Assembly (NCBI RefSeq): GCF_004362855.1 | Contig: NZ_SNXW01000011.1 | Location: forward strand, 1 to 64,000 | Origin: Aquabacterium commune | Lineage (GTDB): Bacteria; Pseudomonadota; Gammaproteobacteria; Burkholderiales; Burkholderiaceae_C | DNA: 64,000 nt | Direction of reading: 5' to 3' | Shown: piece after piece, positions 25,832 through 35,408 of the stretch | How the letters are laid out: every line of letters begins with the position of its first letter | Numbering within the stretch: position 1 is the stretch's first letter | Notes under the pieces: generated by a model | The model's database searches: none | What the model saw: the letters and a program-made list of their open reading frames with translations, nothing else | Told to the model about the DNA's origin: nothing | Program-made: the position numbers and the translations under genes

Positions 25832-26527
25832 TCAGACCTCCAGCCACTCCTTGCGCACGTACTTGTCGGCGCGGAGCTCGTCGGGCGTGCCCTGGAAGAC
25901 CACTTCGCCGTGGCCCATCACGTAGCAGCGCTGCGAAATGTCGAGCGCGATGGTGAGCTTTTGCTCCACCAGCAACACGCCCAGGCCGCGCCGCTTGAGC
26001 TCCTTGAGGTACTCGCCCACCAGCTCCACGATCTTCGGCGCCAGGCCTTCGGTCGGCTCGTCGATCATGATCAGGTCGGGGTCTCCCATCAGGGTGCGGC
26101 ACAGCGTCAGCATCTGCTGCTCACCGCCCGACATCACGCCGGCCTCGGTGTGCTGGCGCTCCTTGAGCCGCGGGAACATCTGGTACATGTCGTCCAGCGA
26201 CCAGCGGCTGTTTTTGGCGCCGCCCTTCTGGCCGAGCAGCAGGTTCTGCTCCACGGTCAACTTGGGGAAGACGTCGCGGCTTTCGGGCACGTAGCCAATG
26301 CCCCGGCGGGCGATGTCATAGGGCTTGTCGCCCAGCAATTCCTTGTCGTTCCACTTGACCGAGCCATGGCCATCGACCAGGCCCATGATGGCCTTGATCG
26401 TGGTGGAGCGGCCCGAGCCGTTGCGGCCCAACAGGCTGACGATTTCGCCAGGGTTCACTTCCATGTCCACACCGTGCAGGATGTGGCTCTTGCCGTAGAA
26501 GGCGTGCAGGTTCTCAATCTTCAACAT
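25832..26527 (-). CDS. livF: Branched-chain amino acid-type ABC transporter ATP-binding protein LivF, Walker A Lys replaced by Arg
   Basis: 231 aa, the second ATPase of a HAAT-family importer. It has FYGKSHILHGVDMEV, GYVPESRDVFPKLTVEQNLLLG, signature MSGGEQQMLTLCRTLM and Walker B LIMIDEPTEGLAPKIVE. The Walker A reads GRNGSGRST: the invariant lysine is arginine, encoded CGC on the - strand near 26420. The remaining motifs are intact and the length is normal. The change may be a lineage-wide variant or may weaken ATP hydrolysis at one of the two sites. It follows livG by five bases, ending the operon. Confidence 0.92.
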   Translation of the reverse strand: MLKIENLHAFYGKSHILHGVDMEVNPGEIVSLLGRNGSGRSTTIKAIMGLVDGHGSVKWNDKELLGDKPYDIARRGIGYVPESRDVFPKLTVEQNLLLGQKGGAKNSRWSLDDMYQMFPRLKERQHTEAGVMSGGEQQMLTLCRTLMGDPDLIMIDEPTEGLAPKIVELVGEYLKELKRRGLGVLLVEQKLTIALDISQRCYVMGHGEVVFQGTPDELRADKYVRKEWLEV

Positions 26528-26532
26528 GGGGA

Positions 26533-27345
26533 TCAGGCTCCAGCAGCTTCGGCGGCCTGCGCTTCGGCACGTTGGTTTTCGGCCAGCACCGAGCCCAGGT
26601 AGGCTTCCTTGACGCGGTCGTTGTTGCGCACGTTCTCGGGCGTATCAAACGCGATCACCTCGCCATACACGAGCACCGCGATGCGGTCGGCCAGGCCGAA
26701 CACCACGCCCATGTCGTGCTCCACGGTCAGCAGGGTCTTGCCCTCGGTGACGTCGCGGATCATCTTCACGAAGTTGGCCGTCTCGGACTTGCTCATGCCG
26801 GCGGTGGGTTCGTCCAGCAGGATGACGTTGCTGCCACCCGCGATGGTCACGCCCACTTCGACGGCACGCTGCTCGGCATAGGTGAGGTTGGTGACGTTGG
26901 TGTCGCGCTTGCGGCGCATGCGGATCATGTCCAGCACCTCTTCGGCGCGGCGATTCACCTCGGTGAGGTTGGTGAGGAAGCGCCAGAAGGCATAGCGCTC
27001 GCCCATCGACCACAGCACCGCGCAGCGGATGTTCTCGAACACCGACAGGCGCGGGAACAGGTTGGAGACCTGGAAGCTGCGGGCCAGGCCCCGGCGGTTG
27101 ACCTCGTAGGGCTTCATGCCCTGGATGGCCTCGCCATGCAGCACGATGTCCCCACTGGTGGGGGCCATGCGCCCGCTGATGAGGTTGAACAGCGTGGACT
27201 TGCCAGCCCCGTTGGGGCCAATGAGGGCGACGCGCTCGCCGGCCTTCACGGCCAGGTTGGCGCCACGGATGATCTCGGTCTTACCGAAGGACTTGCGCAC
27301 ATCGCGCAACTCCAGGGCCAGGCCGTTGGAAGGTGTCTTGCTCAT
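26533..27345 (-). CDS. livG: Branched-chain amino acid-type ABC transporter ATP-binding protein LivG
   Basis: 270 aa, first ATPase of the importer. Walker A is intact, GPNGAGKST. It has LARSFQVSNLFPRLSVFENIRC, TYAEQRAVEVGVTIAGGSN in place of the LSGG signature (a known LivG-branch deviation), and Walker B VILLDEPTAGMSKSETANF. The ATG at 27345 (MSKTPSNG) is chosen because the domain begins soon after, while the longer upstream frame overlaps livM. The C-terminus carries an Ala/Glu-rich tail (VLAENQRAEAQAAEAAGA). Confidence 0.93.
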   Translation of the reverse strand: MSKTPSNGLALELRDVRKSFGKTEIIRGANLAVKAGERVALIGPNGAGKSTLFNLISGRMAPTSGDIVLHGEAIQGMKPYEVNRRGLARSFQVSNLFPRLSVFENIRCAVLWSMGERYAFWRFLTNLTEVNRRAEEVLDMIRMRRKRDTNVTNLTYAEQRAVEVGVTIAGGSNVILLDEPTAGMSKSETANFVKMIRDVTEGKTLLTVEHDMGVVFGLADRIAVLVYGEVIAFDTPENVRNNDRVKEAYLGSVLAENQRAEAQAAEAAGA

Positions 27346-27373
27346 GGGTGTGTTCCTTGCGCGGGTCTGGATG

Positions 27374-28666
27374 TCACAGGCCTTCACGGCGCTGGATCTC
27401 GGCCTCGATGTCCCCTTGGACCTGGCCCCAATGGCGCACGAACTGGCGTCGGCTCGCCTCGAACAGGCCCACCCCGGTGGCCAGCAGCAAGAGTGCCCCC
27501 ACCCAGGCATCGGTGCCGCGGGTGTCCAGCATCACGCCGGCGAAGCTCATCTGCGGGCCCAGGGCCTCGTTGAGCTTGATGTGGTAAATCATCTCGACGA
27601 TCACCGCCACCGCGACCAGCACGGTCAGGGCGGTGCCAGCCAGCGCCAGGTAAGACGTCCACAGCCGGCGCAGCATGCCGTAAGCCGCCACGCGCACGTT
27701 CATCATCAGCAGGCTGGCGATGCCGCCCGGGGCGTACATCACCATCAGCAGGAAGACCAGGCCCAGGTACAACAGCCACGCCTTGGTCAGCTCGGACAGC
27801 AGCACCGAGGCCAGCACCAGCAGCACCGCGCCGATGATGGGCCCGAAGAAGAACAGCGAGCCGCCCAGGAAGGTGAACAGCAGGTAGGCGCCGGAGCGCT
27901 GCGCACCGACCACCTCGGCCGTGACAATTTCAAAGTTGATGGCGTACAGCCCGCCCGCGATGCCCGCGAAGAAGCCGGCGATCATGAAGGCGAAGTAGCG
28001 CACGCGCTGCGTGTCGTAGCCTATGAATTCGACGCGCTCCGGGTTGTCACGCACGGCGTTGAGCATGCGGCCCAGCGGCGTCTGCGTGAAGGCGAACATC
28101 AGCACCGTGCAGATGAAGCAGTACACCGCGATCAGGTAGTACACCTCGATCTGCGGGCCGAAGCTCAAACCGAACAAAGGCTCGCCCACCACCCGGTTGC
28201 TCGACACACCGCCCTCGCCACCGAAGAACTCCGGCAGCATCAGCGACATCGACCACACCAGCTCACCCACGCCCAGCGTGATCATGGCGAAGGTGTTGCC
28301 CGACTTCTTCGTGCTGACCGCGCCCAGCAGGACCGCCACCAGCAAACCGGCGAAGCCGCCCACGATGGGCACGAGCATGACCGGGATGGCCCAGTCACCC
28401 GCACCCACCTTGTTGAGCGTGTGGATGGCCGCGAACGAGCCCAAGCCCGAGTACACCGCATGGCCGAAGGAGAGCATGCCCCCCTGCCCCAGCAGCATGT
28501 TGTAGGACAGGCAGACGATGACGGCGATGCCCATCTGCGTGAGCATGGTCATGGACAGGCTGCTGGTGAACAGCTTGGGCGCCACCAGCAGGACAAGGGC
28601 GAACAAGGACCACAGGATGAAGCGGCCGACGTTGTAGGGACGGAAAGAATAGGTATTGGCGCTCAT
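27374..28666 (-). CDS. livM: Branched-chain amino acid-type ABC transporter permease LivM with C-terminal extension
   Basis: 430 aa inner-membrane permease. Multiple hydrophobic helices are present, with the family motifs NMLLGQGGMLSFGHAVYSGLG, PLGRMLNAVRDNPERVEFIG and AGIAGGLYAINFEIVTAE. LivM proteins are usually nearer 320-350 residues. Here the core ends at about MYAPGGIASLL and roughly 110 further residues follow, with at least two more hydrophobic segments (LAGTALTVLVAVAVIVEMIY and WVGALLLLATGVGL) and a charged tail. The ATG at 28666 is set by GAGGAG eight bases upstream. Role of the extension unknown. Confidence 0.93.
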   Translation of the reverse strand: MSANTYSFRPYNVGRFILWSLFALVLLVAPKLFTSSLSMTMLTQMGIAVIVCLSYNMLLGQGGMLSFGHAVYSGLGSFAAIHTLNKVGAGDWAIPVMLVPIVGGFAGLLVAVLLGAVSTKKSGNTFAMITLGVGELVWSMSLMLPEFFGGEGGVSSNRVVGEPLFGLSFGPQIEVYYLIAVYCFICTVLMFAFTQTPLGRMLNAVRDNPERVEFIGYDTQRVRYFAFMIAGFFAGIAGGLYAINFEIVTAEVVGAQRSGAYLLFTFLGGSLFFFGPIIGAVLLVLASVLLSELTKAWLLYLGLVFLLMVMYAPGGIASLLMMNVRVAAYGMLRRLWTSYLALAGTALTVLVAVAVIVEMIYHIKLNEALGPQMSFAGVMLDTRGTDAWVGALLLLATGVGLFEASRRQFVRHWGQVQGDIEAEIQRREGL

Positions 28667-28671
28667 GGTGC

Positions 28672-29697
28672 TCACTCCTCACGCGTGCCGAGCAGGCCTT
28701 TGGGCCTGAAGATCAGGATCAGCACCAGCAGGAGGTACGGCAGGATCGGTGCCATCTGCGACACCGTGATCTTCAACAGGGGGTAGGCCCAGTGCTCAAA
28801 GCTCACGGGCGAACCCAGGCTTTGCATCACGGAGGCGGCGGAAACGTCGATCACCACGGCGAAGGTCTGGATCAGGCCGATCAGCAGCGAGGCCAGGAAG
28901 GCCCCGGCCAGCGAGCCCATGCCACCGACCACCACCACCACGAAGATGATGGCGCCCACCGAGGCGGCCATGTTGGGTTCGGTCACGAAGGCATTGCCCC
29001 CGATCACACCGGCCAGACCGGCCAGTGCACAACCGCCACCGAACACACCCATCATCACGCGGGGCACGTTGTGGCCCAGGGCCTGCGTGGTGTCCGGGTG
29101 CGTGAGCGCCGCCTGGATGATCAGGCCGATGCGCGTGCGCGTCAGCAGCAGCCACAGCGAACCCAGCATGAACAGCGCCACCAGGGCCATGAAGCCGCGG
29201 TAGATGGGGAACTGCGTGCAGCTGTTGCCGGCGGCCGGGCCGCAGATGGCGGCATCGCCTGCGCCAGCCAGCCAGCTCAGGCCCTGGCCCTTGATGTTGG
29301 CCAGGGTGAACAGCGGGCCGCTGAGCGACTCGGGCACGCGGTAATCCACGTTGGCCGGGCCCCAGACCAGGCGCACCACTTCCAGCACCACGTAAGACAG
29401 GCCGAAGGTGACCAGCAACTCGGGCACATGGCCATACACGTGGACCTTGCGCAGGCTGTAGCGCTCAAAGGCCGCGCCCAGCACACCGACCAGCAAGGGC
29501 GCGATGATCAGGGCGGGAAAGAAGCCCAGGGTGCCTGCCAGCGCGTAGGCAAAGTAAGCCCCCATCATGTAAAAGCTGGTGTGCGCGAAGTTGAGCACAC
29601 CCATCATGCTGAAGATCAGGGTCAGACCCGAGCTCAGCATGAACAGCAGCAAGCCATAGCTGATGCCGTTCAGAAAGAAGACGAAAAAGGTTTCCAT
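28672..29697 (-). CDS. livH: Branched-chain amino acid-type ABC transporter permease LivH
   Basis: 341 aa inner-membrane permease. It begins METFFVFFLNGISYGLLLFM and continues with the LivH core SSGLTLIFSMMGVLNFAHTSFYMMG (split over 9-45), LRKVHVYGHVPELLVTFGLSYV and VVGGMGSLAGAFLASLLIGL. A periplasmic-type insertion with two cysteines lies in the middle (AAICGPAAGNSCTQFPIYRG). The first Met is chosen because the frame upstream is not hydrophobic. It is the first gene after the substrate-binding protein, separated from it by a hairpin that may reduce its expression. livM begins five bases after its stop. Confidence 0.93.
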   Translation of the reverse strand: METFFVFFLNGISYGLLLFMLSSGLTLIFSMMGVLNFAHTSFYMMGAYFAYALAGTLGFFPALIIAPLLVGVLGAAFERYSLRKVHVYGHVPELLVTFGLSYVVLEVVRLVWGPANVDYRVPESLSGPLFTLANIKGQGLSWLAGAGDAAICGPAAGNSCTQFPIYRGFMALVALFMLGSLWLLLTRTRIGLIIQAALTHPDTTQALGHNVPRVMMGVFGGGCALAGLAGVIGGNAFVTEPNMAASVGAIIFVVVVVGGMGSLAGAFLASLLIGLIQTFAVVIDVSAASVMQSLGSPVSFEHWAYPLLKITVSQMAPILPYLLLVLILIFRPKGLLGTREE

Positions 29698-29822
29698 GTC
29701 CGCAAGACGTGAGGCGGCCGCGGGGATCACCCGCGCCGCTGGACCTGCCTCGCACGACGGCAATCAGGCCCATCGCCCGCCTGCCGTGTGGACAGTGCGG
29801 GCATCTGACAAAAAAAGCGCAA

Positions 29823-29852
29823 GGGGCAGGTCAGGCCGAAGCCACCTGCCCC
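29823..29852 (-). terminator. Hairpin between the binding-protein gene and livH
   Basis: GGGGCAGGT and ACCTGCCCC form a perfect 9-bp stem with a 12-base loop just after the binding-protein stop. On the - strand a run of seven T lies six bases beyond the stem. It probably ends part of the transcripts, leaving the binding protein more abundant than the membrane and ATPase subunits, a common pattern. Confidence 0.6.
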
Positions 29853-29859
29853 ACCGTCA

Positions 29860-31095
29860 TCACGACGGACGCTTCATCTGGCACGAAGTGGGCGTGCTGG
29901 CCACGTAGGCATCGAAGGCCTTGACGGGGACGAAGGTCATGCCCGTGCCTTCCACGTCGTAGCTGTTCTTGGCATCCACCTTGGCCCACTGCGCGATGAA
30001 CAGCGGCTGCTGCAGCTGGTGGTCGGTCTTGCGCATTTCCACCTCGCCGTTGAAGCTCTTGAACTTCATGCCTTCCATCACCTTGGCCACCTTGACCGGG
30101 TCGGTGGACTTGGCCTGCGCCATGCCGTTGGACAGCATCACCAGCGCGGAGTAGGTGGCTGCAGAGTAGAAGTCGTCGTTGAAACGCTTCTTGAACTCGC
30201 CCACCAATTGCGCGTTGATGCCGCCCAGGTTGTAGTGGCCGTAGCCCACCTGGTAGATGCGGCCTTCGGCGGCCTTGCCCAGCGCGGTGGGCGTGCCACC
30301 GAAGTTGGCGTAGTAGGTGTAGAACTTGGCGGTCAGGCCCGCGTCGTTGGCGGCCTTCACCAGCAGCGCCAGGTCGGAGCCCCAGTTGCCGGTGATGACG
30401 GTGTCGGCGCCCGAGGCCTTGATCTTGGCCACGTAGGGCGCGAAGTCACGCACCTGGGCCAGAGGGTGCAGGTCGTCGCCGACGATCTGGACATCGGCGC
30501 GCTTGCGCTTGAGGTTTTCCTTGGCGAACTTCGAGACCTGCTGGCCGTGTGCGTAGTTCTGGTTGATCAGGTAAACCTTCTGGATGTCCTTCTGGTCCTT
30601 CATGAACGTGGTCATGGCCTCCATCTTCATGGAGGTGTCGGCGTCCAGGCGGAAGTGCCAGTAGCTGCACTTGCTGTTGGTCAGGTCGGGGTCCACCGCG
30701 GCGTAGTTCAGGAAGACGATTTCCTTGCCGGGGTTGCGTTCGTTGTGCTTGTTGACGGCGTCCACCAGGGCACCGGCAGCGCCCGAACCCAGGCCCTGCA
30801 CGATGTAGCGCACGCCTTGGTCAGCGGCCGACTTCAGCGCGTTGAGCGACTCTGCCGGGCTGAGCTTGTTGTCGATGGAGATGATCTCGAACTTCACACC
30901 AGCGGGGTTGTTGGCGTTGAGCTTCTCTGCCACGAACTGGTAGCTCTTGAGCTGGTTCTGGCCGACGCTGGCCATCAGGCCGGACAAAGGATCGATCCAT
31001 GCCACCTTGACGGTTTCACCCTTTTGGGCCAACGCTGCGCCAGCGGCCAGAGAACTCATCACCAACACGCTGAGGGCGCGAACGGGAAACTTCAT
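29860..31095 (-). CDS. ABC transporter substrate-binding protein (LivK/Leu-Ile-Val type)
   Basis: 411 aa periplasmic binding protein. A signal peptide (LSVLVMSSLAAGAALAQ) ends at an AxA-like site near residue 23. The mature part has VKVAWIDPLSGLMASVGQNQ and AEKLNANNPAGVKFEIISID, then SAADQGVRYIVQGLGSGAA, as in type 1 periplasmic binding proteins. The true ligand may be an amino acid, an amide or an aromatic or acyl compound; sequence does not tell. It heads the livHMGF cluster. AGGAG lies upstream of the ATG. The acyl-CoA ligase lies 266 bp away with its own terminator between. Confidence 0.9.
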   Translation of the reverse strand: MKFPVRALSVLVMSSLAAGAALAQKGETVKVAWIDPLSGLMASVGQNQLKSYQFVAEKLNANNPAGVKFEIISIDNKLSPAESLNALKSAADQGVRYIVQGLGSGAAGALVDAVNKHNERNPGKEIVFLNYAAVDPDLTNSKCSYWHFRLDADTSMKMEAMTTFMKDQKDIQKVYLINQNYAHGQQVSKFAKENLKRKRADVQIVGDDLHPLAQVRDFAPYVAKIKASGADTVITGNWGSDLALLVKAANDAGLTAKFYTYYANFGGTPTALGKAAEGRIYQVGYGHYNLGGINAQLVGEFKKRFNDDFYSAATYSALVMLSNGMAQAKSTDPVKVAKVMEGMKFKSFNGEVEMRKTDHQLQQPLFIAQWAKVDAKNSYDVEGTGMTFVPVKAFDAYVASTPTSCQMKRPS

Positions 31096-31310
31096 TGCTT
31101 TCTCCTGTAGATAGGTCGATCAAGTACGACTGCACACAATTTACCCCCCGCGCTTGCGGGGGCGCGTCAGGGATGTCCCGGGGAAATGCACACTGCGCCA
31201 AGTCTGACCCAACAACCCATTGCGTCAGGTCATGACATGCGCTATGCACTCCGGCTGGAGCTGTCACACGCCGGACAAAATCCCCATGAAACCACCTTGA
31301 GGCCGCCATG

Positions 31311-31336
31311 AAAAAAGGGGTGCACATGGCACCCCT
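31311..31336 (-). terminator. Intrinsic terminator of the acyl-CoA ligase gene
   Basis: AGGGGTGC and GCACCCCT form a perfect 8-bp stem with a five-base loop. Read on the - strand, a run of T follows the stem at once. It lies 25 bp beyond the stop of the acyl-CoA ligase and before the promoter region of the binding-protein gene, so it separates the two transcripts. Confidence 0.8.
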
Positions 31337-31361
31337 GGTTCGCGTCAGCTCTGCTGGGGCA

Positions 31362-32993
<1,632 letters not shown>

Positions 32994-33030
32994 GGGGGAC
33001 CTCCGGAAGACAGAAAACGCTGGGATGTTC

Positions 33031-33048
33031 GAACCGACCGGTCGTTGA
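33031..33048. promoter_or_regulatory. Candidate TetR operator upstream of the acyl-CoA ligase
   Basis: The perfect palindrome CGACCGGTCG (33035-33044) lies 42 bp upstream of the acyl-CoA ligase start. TetR-family regulators of fatty-acid genes commonly bind such GACCGGTC-centred sequences. Related half-sites occur in the tetR promoter region (33769-33788). Binding is inferred. Confidence 0.4.
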
Positions 33049-33171
33049 ATGTGAAAACACCCACAACCAGATCAGCCCGAAAATCATAGACGGCTTTGCA
33101 GCCTGTCGCGCTCTCACCCACCCCGGGAAACCCCTTGGGTCAAGCACCCGCAGGGCATGCCCACCCCGCCA

Positions 33172-33199
33172 TCATCTGATGACAAAAAATATCAGATGA
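33172..33199. other. Inverted repeat TCATCTGAT/ATCAGATGA
   Basis: A perfect 9-bp stem with a ten-base A-rich loop, between the 3' end of the thioesterase gene and the promoter of the acyl-CoA ligase. The A/T-run is in the loop, not after the stem, so it is not a standard terminator. It may be an operator, an RNA structure at the end of the thioesterase message, or a trace of a small inserted element. Confidence 0.4.
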
Positions 33200-33204
33200 G
33201 GCCG

Positions 33205-33244
33205 GGCTTCACGCGGCTTCACGCGGCTTCACGCGGCTTCACGT
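33205..33244. repeat. Four tandem copies of a 10-bp unit (GGCTTCACGC)
   Basis: Three exact copies and a fourth with one changed base run directly up to the 3' end of the thioesterase gene. There are no spacers, so it is not a CRISPR. The last copy almost touches the stop codon, and a partly similar CGTCACGCGCC follows inside the gene. This looks like slipped-strand expansion. Confidence 0.75.
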
Positions 33245-33248
33245 GCCG

Positions 33249-33695
33249 TCACGCGCCGCTCACCGGCACCAGGGCCTGCAAAGCAGCCACGAAAGCCTCG
33301 GGCAAGGCGGTGGGGCGGCGGTTGTCGCGGTCCACATAAACATGCACGAAGTGGCCGCAGGCCGCGGCAAGGGGTTCGCCCTCTTCGAACAGGCCGATCT
33401 CGTAGCGCACGCTGCTCTTGCCGATGTGGGCCACGCGGATGCCGGCGTCCACGTTGCGCGGGAAGGCCAGCGGCGCGAAGTAATTGCAATGCGTCTCGAT
33501 GACCAGGCCGATGACCTCGCCGGCGTGGATGTCCAGCACGCCCGCTTCGATCAGGTAGCGGTTAACCGCCGTGTCGAAGTAGCTGTAGTAGGTCACGTTG
33601 TTGACGTGGCCGTAGATGTCGTTGTCCATCCAGCGCGTGGTGATGCGGCTGAAATGGGCGTAGGCGTCGCGAGGGAGGGCTTGGGGTCGGCTCAT
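33249..33695 (-). CDS. YbgC/4-hydroxybenzoyl-CoA thioesterase-type acyl-CoA thioesterase
   Basis: 148 aa hotdog-fold enzyme. The signature RWMDNDIYGHVNNVTYYSYFD contains the Asp-Tyr-His-Asn pattern of the 4HBT family. HIGKSSVRYEIGLFEEGEPL and GHFVHVYVDRDNRRPTALP follow. It hydrolyses acyl-CoA thioesters, exact chain unknown. It is divergent from the TetR regulator gene with a 161-bp intergenic region that carries palindromic half-sites, so regulation by that TetR is likely. It lies upstream of the acyl-CoA ligase on the same strand, with a hairpin and a tandem repeat between them. Confidence 0.88.
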   Translation of the reverse strand: MSRPQALPRDAYAHFSRITTRWMDNDIYGHVNNVTYYSYFDTAVNRYLIEAGVLDIHAGEVIGLVIETHCNYFAPLAFPRNVDAGIRVAHIGKSSVRYEIGLFEEGEPLAAACGHFVHVYVDRDNRRPTALPEAFVAALQALVPVSGA

Positions 33696-33768
33696 GGCGC
33701 CAGATTATTCATGATGTTGGCGGTGTACTGCCTGCATTGACCGGCCATCGAGGGCGAGGCTACATTAA

Positions 33769-33788
33769 TGACCCGTCGGTCAGTTGAC
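33769..33788. promoter_or_regulatory. Candidate TetR operator in the tetR/thioesterase divergent region
   Basis: TGACC and GGTCA flank a four-base centre (33769-33782), followed directly by another TTGACC half-site. The core resembles the CGACCGGTCG palindrome upstream of the acyl-CoA ligase. Its position between two divergent genes fits an autoregulatory operator that also controls the thioesterase. This is inference from pattern and position. Confidence 0.4.
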
Positions 33789-33856
33789 CGGACCGCCGCG
33801 CCCTGGCGCCAGCGTTTGCCCCTGAGTCCACCTTGAGCCGCCCTTCCCCGCCCGCA

Positions 33857-34579
33857 ATGCCCTTGCCTGCCCAGGCCGTGGACGACACGCCCGTCTGCCC
33901 CATTGGTGCCACGGTGGGTGCCACGGTCGCAGCCATCGCGCAGCGCCTGCCCGGCGTGCGCCAGCGCCGCAAGGCCGCTCGGCCGCAAGAGCTGCTGGAA
34001 GCCGCGCTCGGCCTGTTCGTGGAGAAAGGCCTGGCCGCCACCCGCACCGAAGACGTCGCCCGGCTGGCCGGCGTCTCCAAGGGCACGCTCTACCTCTACT
34101 ACCCCAGCAAGGACGCGCTGTTCAAGGCGGTCGTGCACACCTACCTGGCCCAGGTGATCGCCGTGGGCACGGAAATGGCTGACAAGTTCGATGGCCCTGC
34201 CTCGGAACTGCTGCCCTTGCTGGCCCACACCTGGTGGACACAAGTGGGCTCGTCCAAGGCCGCCGCGCTGATGATCCTGATCATGAGCGAGGCCTCGGCC
34301 TTCCCTGACCTGGCCCAGTACTACGTGGACGAGGTCGTGGCGCCCAGCCACGCGCTGCTGGCCCGCGTGGTGCAACGCGGCATCGACCGGGGCGAATTCA
34401 GGCCCATGGACGTCACCTCGGTCGTGCAGGCCCTGATCGCACCGGCCCAGTTCCTGGTGCTTTACCGCCAGTGCACGGCCGTTTGCGCCGCCAACCCGGT
34501 GCCCCTGGACCCCGAGCGCTTCATGCAAACGCAGATCGAACTGCTCCTGCGCGGCCTGGAGGTTCGGCCTCAGGCGTGA
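33857..34579 (+). CDS. TetR/AcrR family transcriptional regulator
   Basis: 240 aa from the ATG at 33857; a TTG at 33833 would add eight residues. The N-terminal tail is long and low in complexity (TVGATVAAIAQRLPG). The helix-turn-helix follows: RPQELLEAALGLFVEKGLAATRTEDVARLAGVSKGTLYLYYPSKDALF, split here as ARPQELLEAALGLF, TRTEDVARLAGVSKG and TLYLYYPSKDALF. The C-terminal ligand domain is helical (KAAALMILIMSEASAFPDLA). It is likely a repressor of the neighbouring acyl-CoA ligase and thioesterase, with an acyl-CoA as possible ligand. The position of related palindromes supports this, but ligand and targets are inferred. Confidence 0.9.
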   Translation: MPLPAQAVDDTPVCPIGATVGATVAAIAQRLPGVRQRRKAARPQELLEAALGLFVEKGLAATRTEDVARLAGVSKGTLYLYYPSKDALFKAVVHTYLAQVIAVGTEMADKFDGPASELLPLLAHTWWTQVGSSKAAALMILIMSEASAFPDLAQYYVDEVVAPSHALLARVVQRGIDRGEFRPMDVTSVVQALIAPAQFLVLYRQCTAVCAANPVPLDPERFMQTQIELLLRGLEVRPQA

Positions 34580-34690
34580 CGAATACGCCACCGCACCCGC
34601 ACGAACCCCTCCCTGATTCAGGTGGGTGTTCTTAAAATCTCAGTTTTCCCCGCATTCCCTCCCCATATCGTCTCCCGTAGGATGCCCAGC

Positions 34691-35344
34691 ATGAACGTCG
34701 AACAAGCCCGCTTCAACATGATCGAGCAACAGATCCGCCCCTGGGATGTCCTGGACACCTCGGTGCTGGGCCTGTTGTCGGCCGTGCGCCGCGAAGATTT
34801 CGTCCCCGCCGCTCACCAGGCCCAGGCCTTCATGGACCTGGAGTTGCCTCTGGGCAACGGCCGCAGCCTGCTGGCCCCGCGCGTTGAAGCCCGCCTCGTC
34901 CAGGACCTCAACCTCAGCAAGCGCGACACCGTGCTGCTGGTGGGCGCTGCCACCGGCTACGTGGCCGCCCTGCTGGCCCACAAGGCCCAGCGCGTGATCG
35001 GCCTGGAATCGGACGCCGCTTTGGCCGCCGTGGCGCGCAACAACCTGCGCAAGGGTGGCGTGAACAACGCTGAAATCGTCCAGGCAGATGGCAGCCAGGG
35101 CTTCGCGGCCCAGGCTCCGTTCGATGCCATCCTGCTGGCGGGTTCGGTGGCCCAGGTGCCCCAGACGCTGCTCGACCAGCTCAAGGTCGGCGGCCGCCTG
35201 CTGGCCATCGTCGGTGACGAGCCGGTGATGCAAGCCACGCTTTTCACCCGCGTGGCCGATGGCCAGCTCAGCCGCCAGGCGCTGTTCGACACCGTCGCCA
35301 ATCGCCTGTCCGGCTTCCCCGAGCCGAGCAAATTCCACTTCTGA
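34691..35344 (+). CDS. Protein-L-isoaspartate O-methyltransferase family protein (PCMT-like)
   Basis: 217 aa. It starts MNVEQARFNMIEQQIRPWDV, the usual beginning in this order. Motifs are REDFVPAAHQAQAFMDLELP, LLAPRVEARLVQDL, the SAM-binding LVGAATGYVAALLA (in place of the usual GTGSGY), and FDAILLAGSVAQVPQTLLDQL followed by GGRLLAIVG. The binding loop VGAATGY deviates from the classical Pcm form, so isoaspartate repair is not certain. The ATG at 34691 is preferred over 34682 because AGGA lies eight bases upstream. tolC follows on the same strand after 64 bp, a frequent pairing in betaproteobacteria. Confidence 0.87.
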   Translation: MNVEQARFNMIEQQIRPWDVLDTSVLGLLSAVRREDFVPAAHQAQAFMDLELPLGNGRSLLAPRVEARLVQDLNLSKRDTVLLVGAATGYVAALLAHKAQRVIGLESDAALAAVARNNLRKGGVNNAEIVQADGSQGFAAQAPFDAILLAGSVAQVPQTLLDQLKVGGRLLAIVGDEPVMQATLFTRVADGQLSRQALFDTVANRLSGFPEPSKFHF

Positions 35345-35408
35345 CCCCTCCGCTTCGGCATGGCGTGGCCCCGGCCGCGCCGCCCTGTTTCACCCCAAGG
35401 ATCCCAAG

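Noticed and set aside
33205-33244. Possible CRISPR
   Set aside because: The repeats are 10 bp and contiguous with no spacers, and no cas gene is present.
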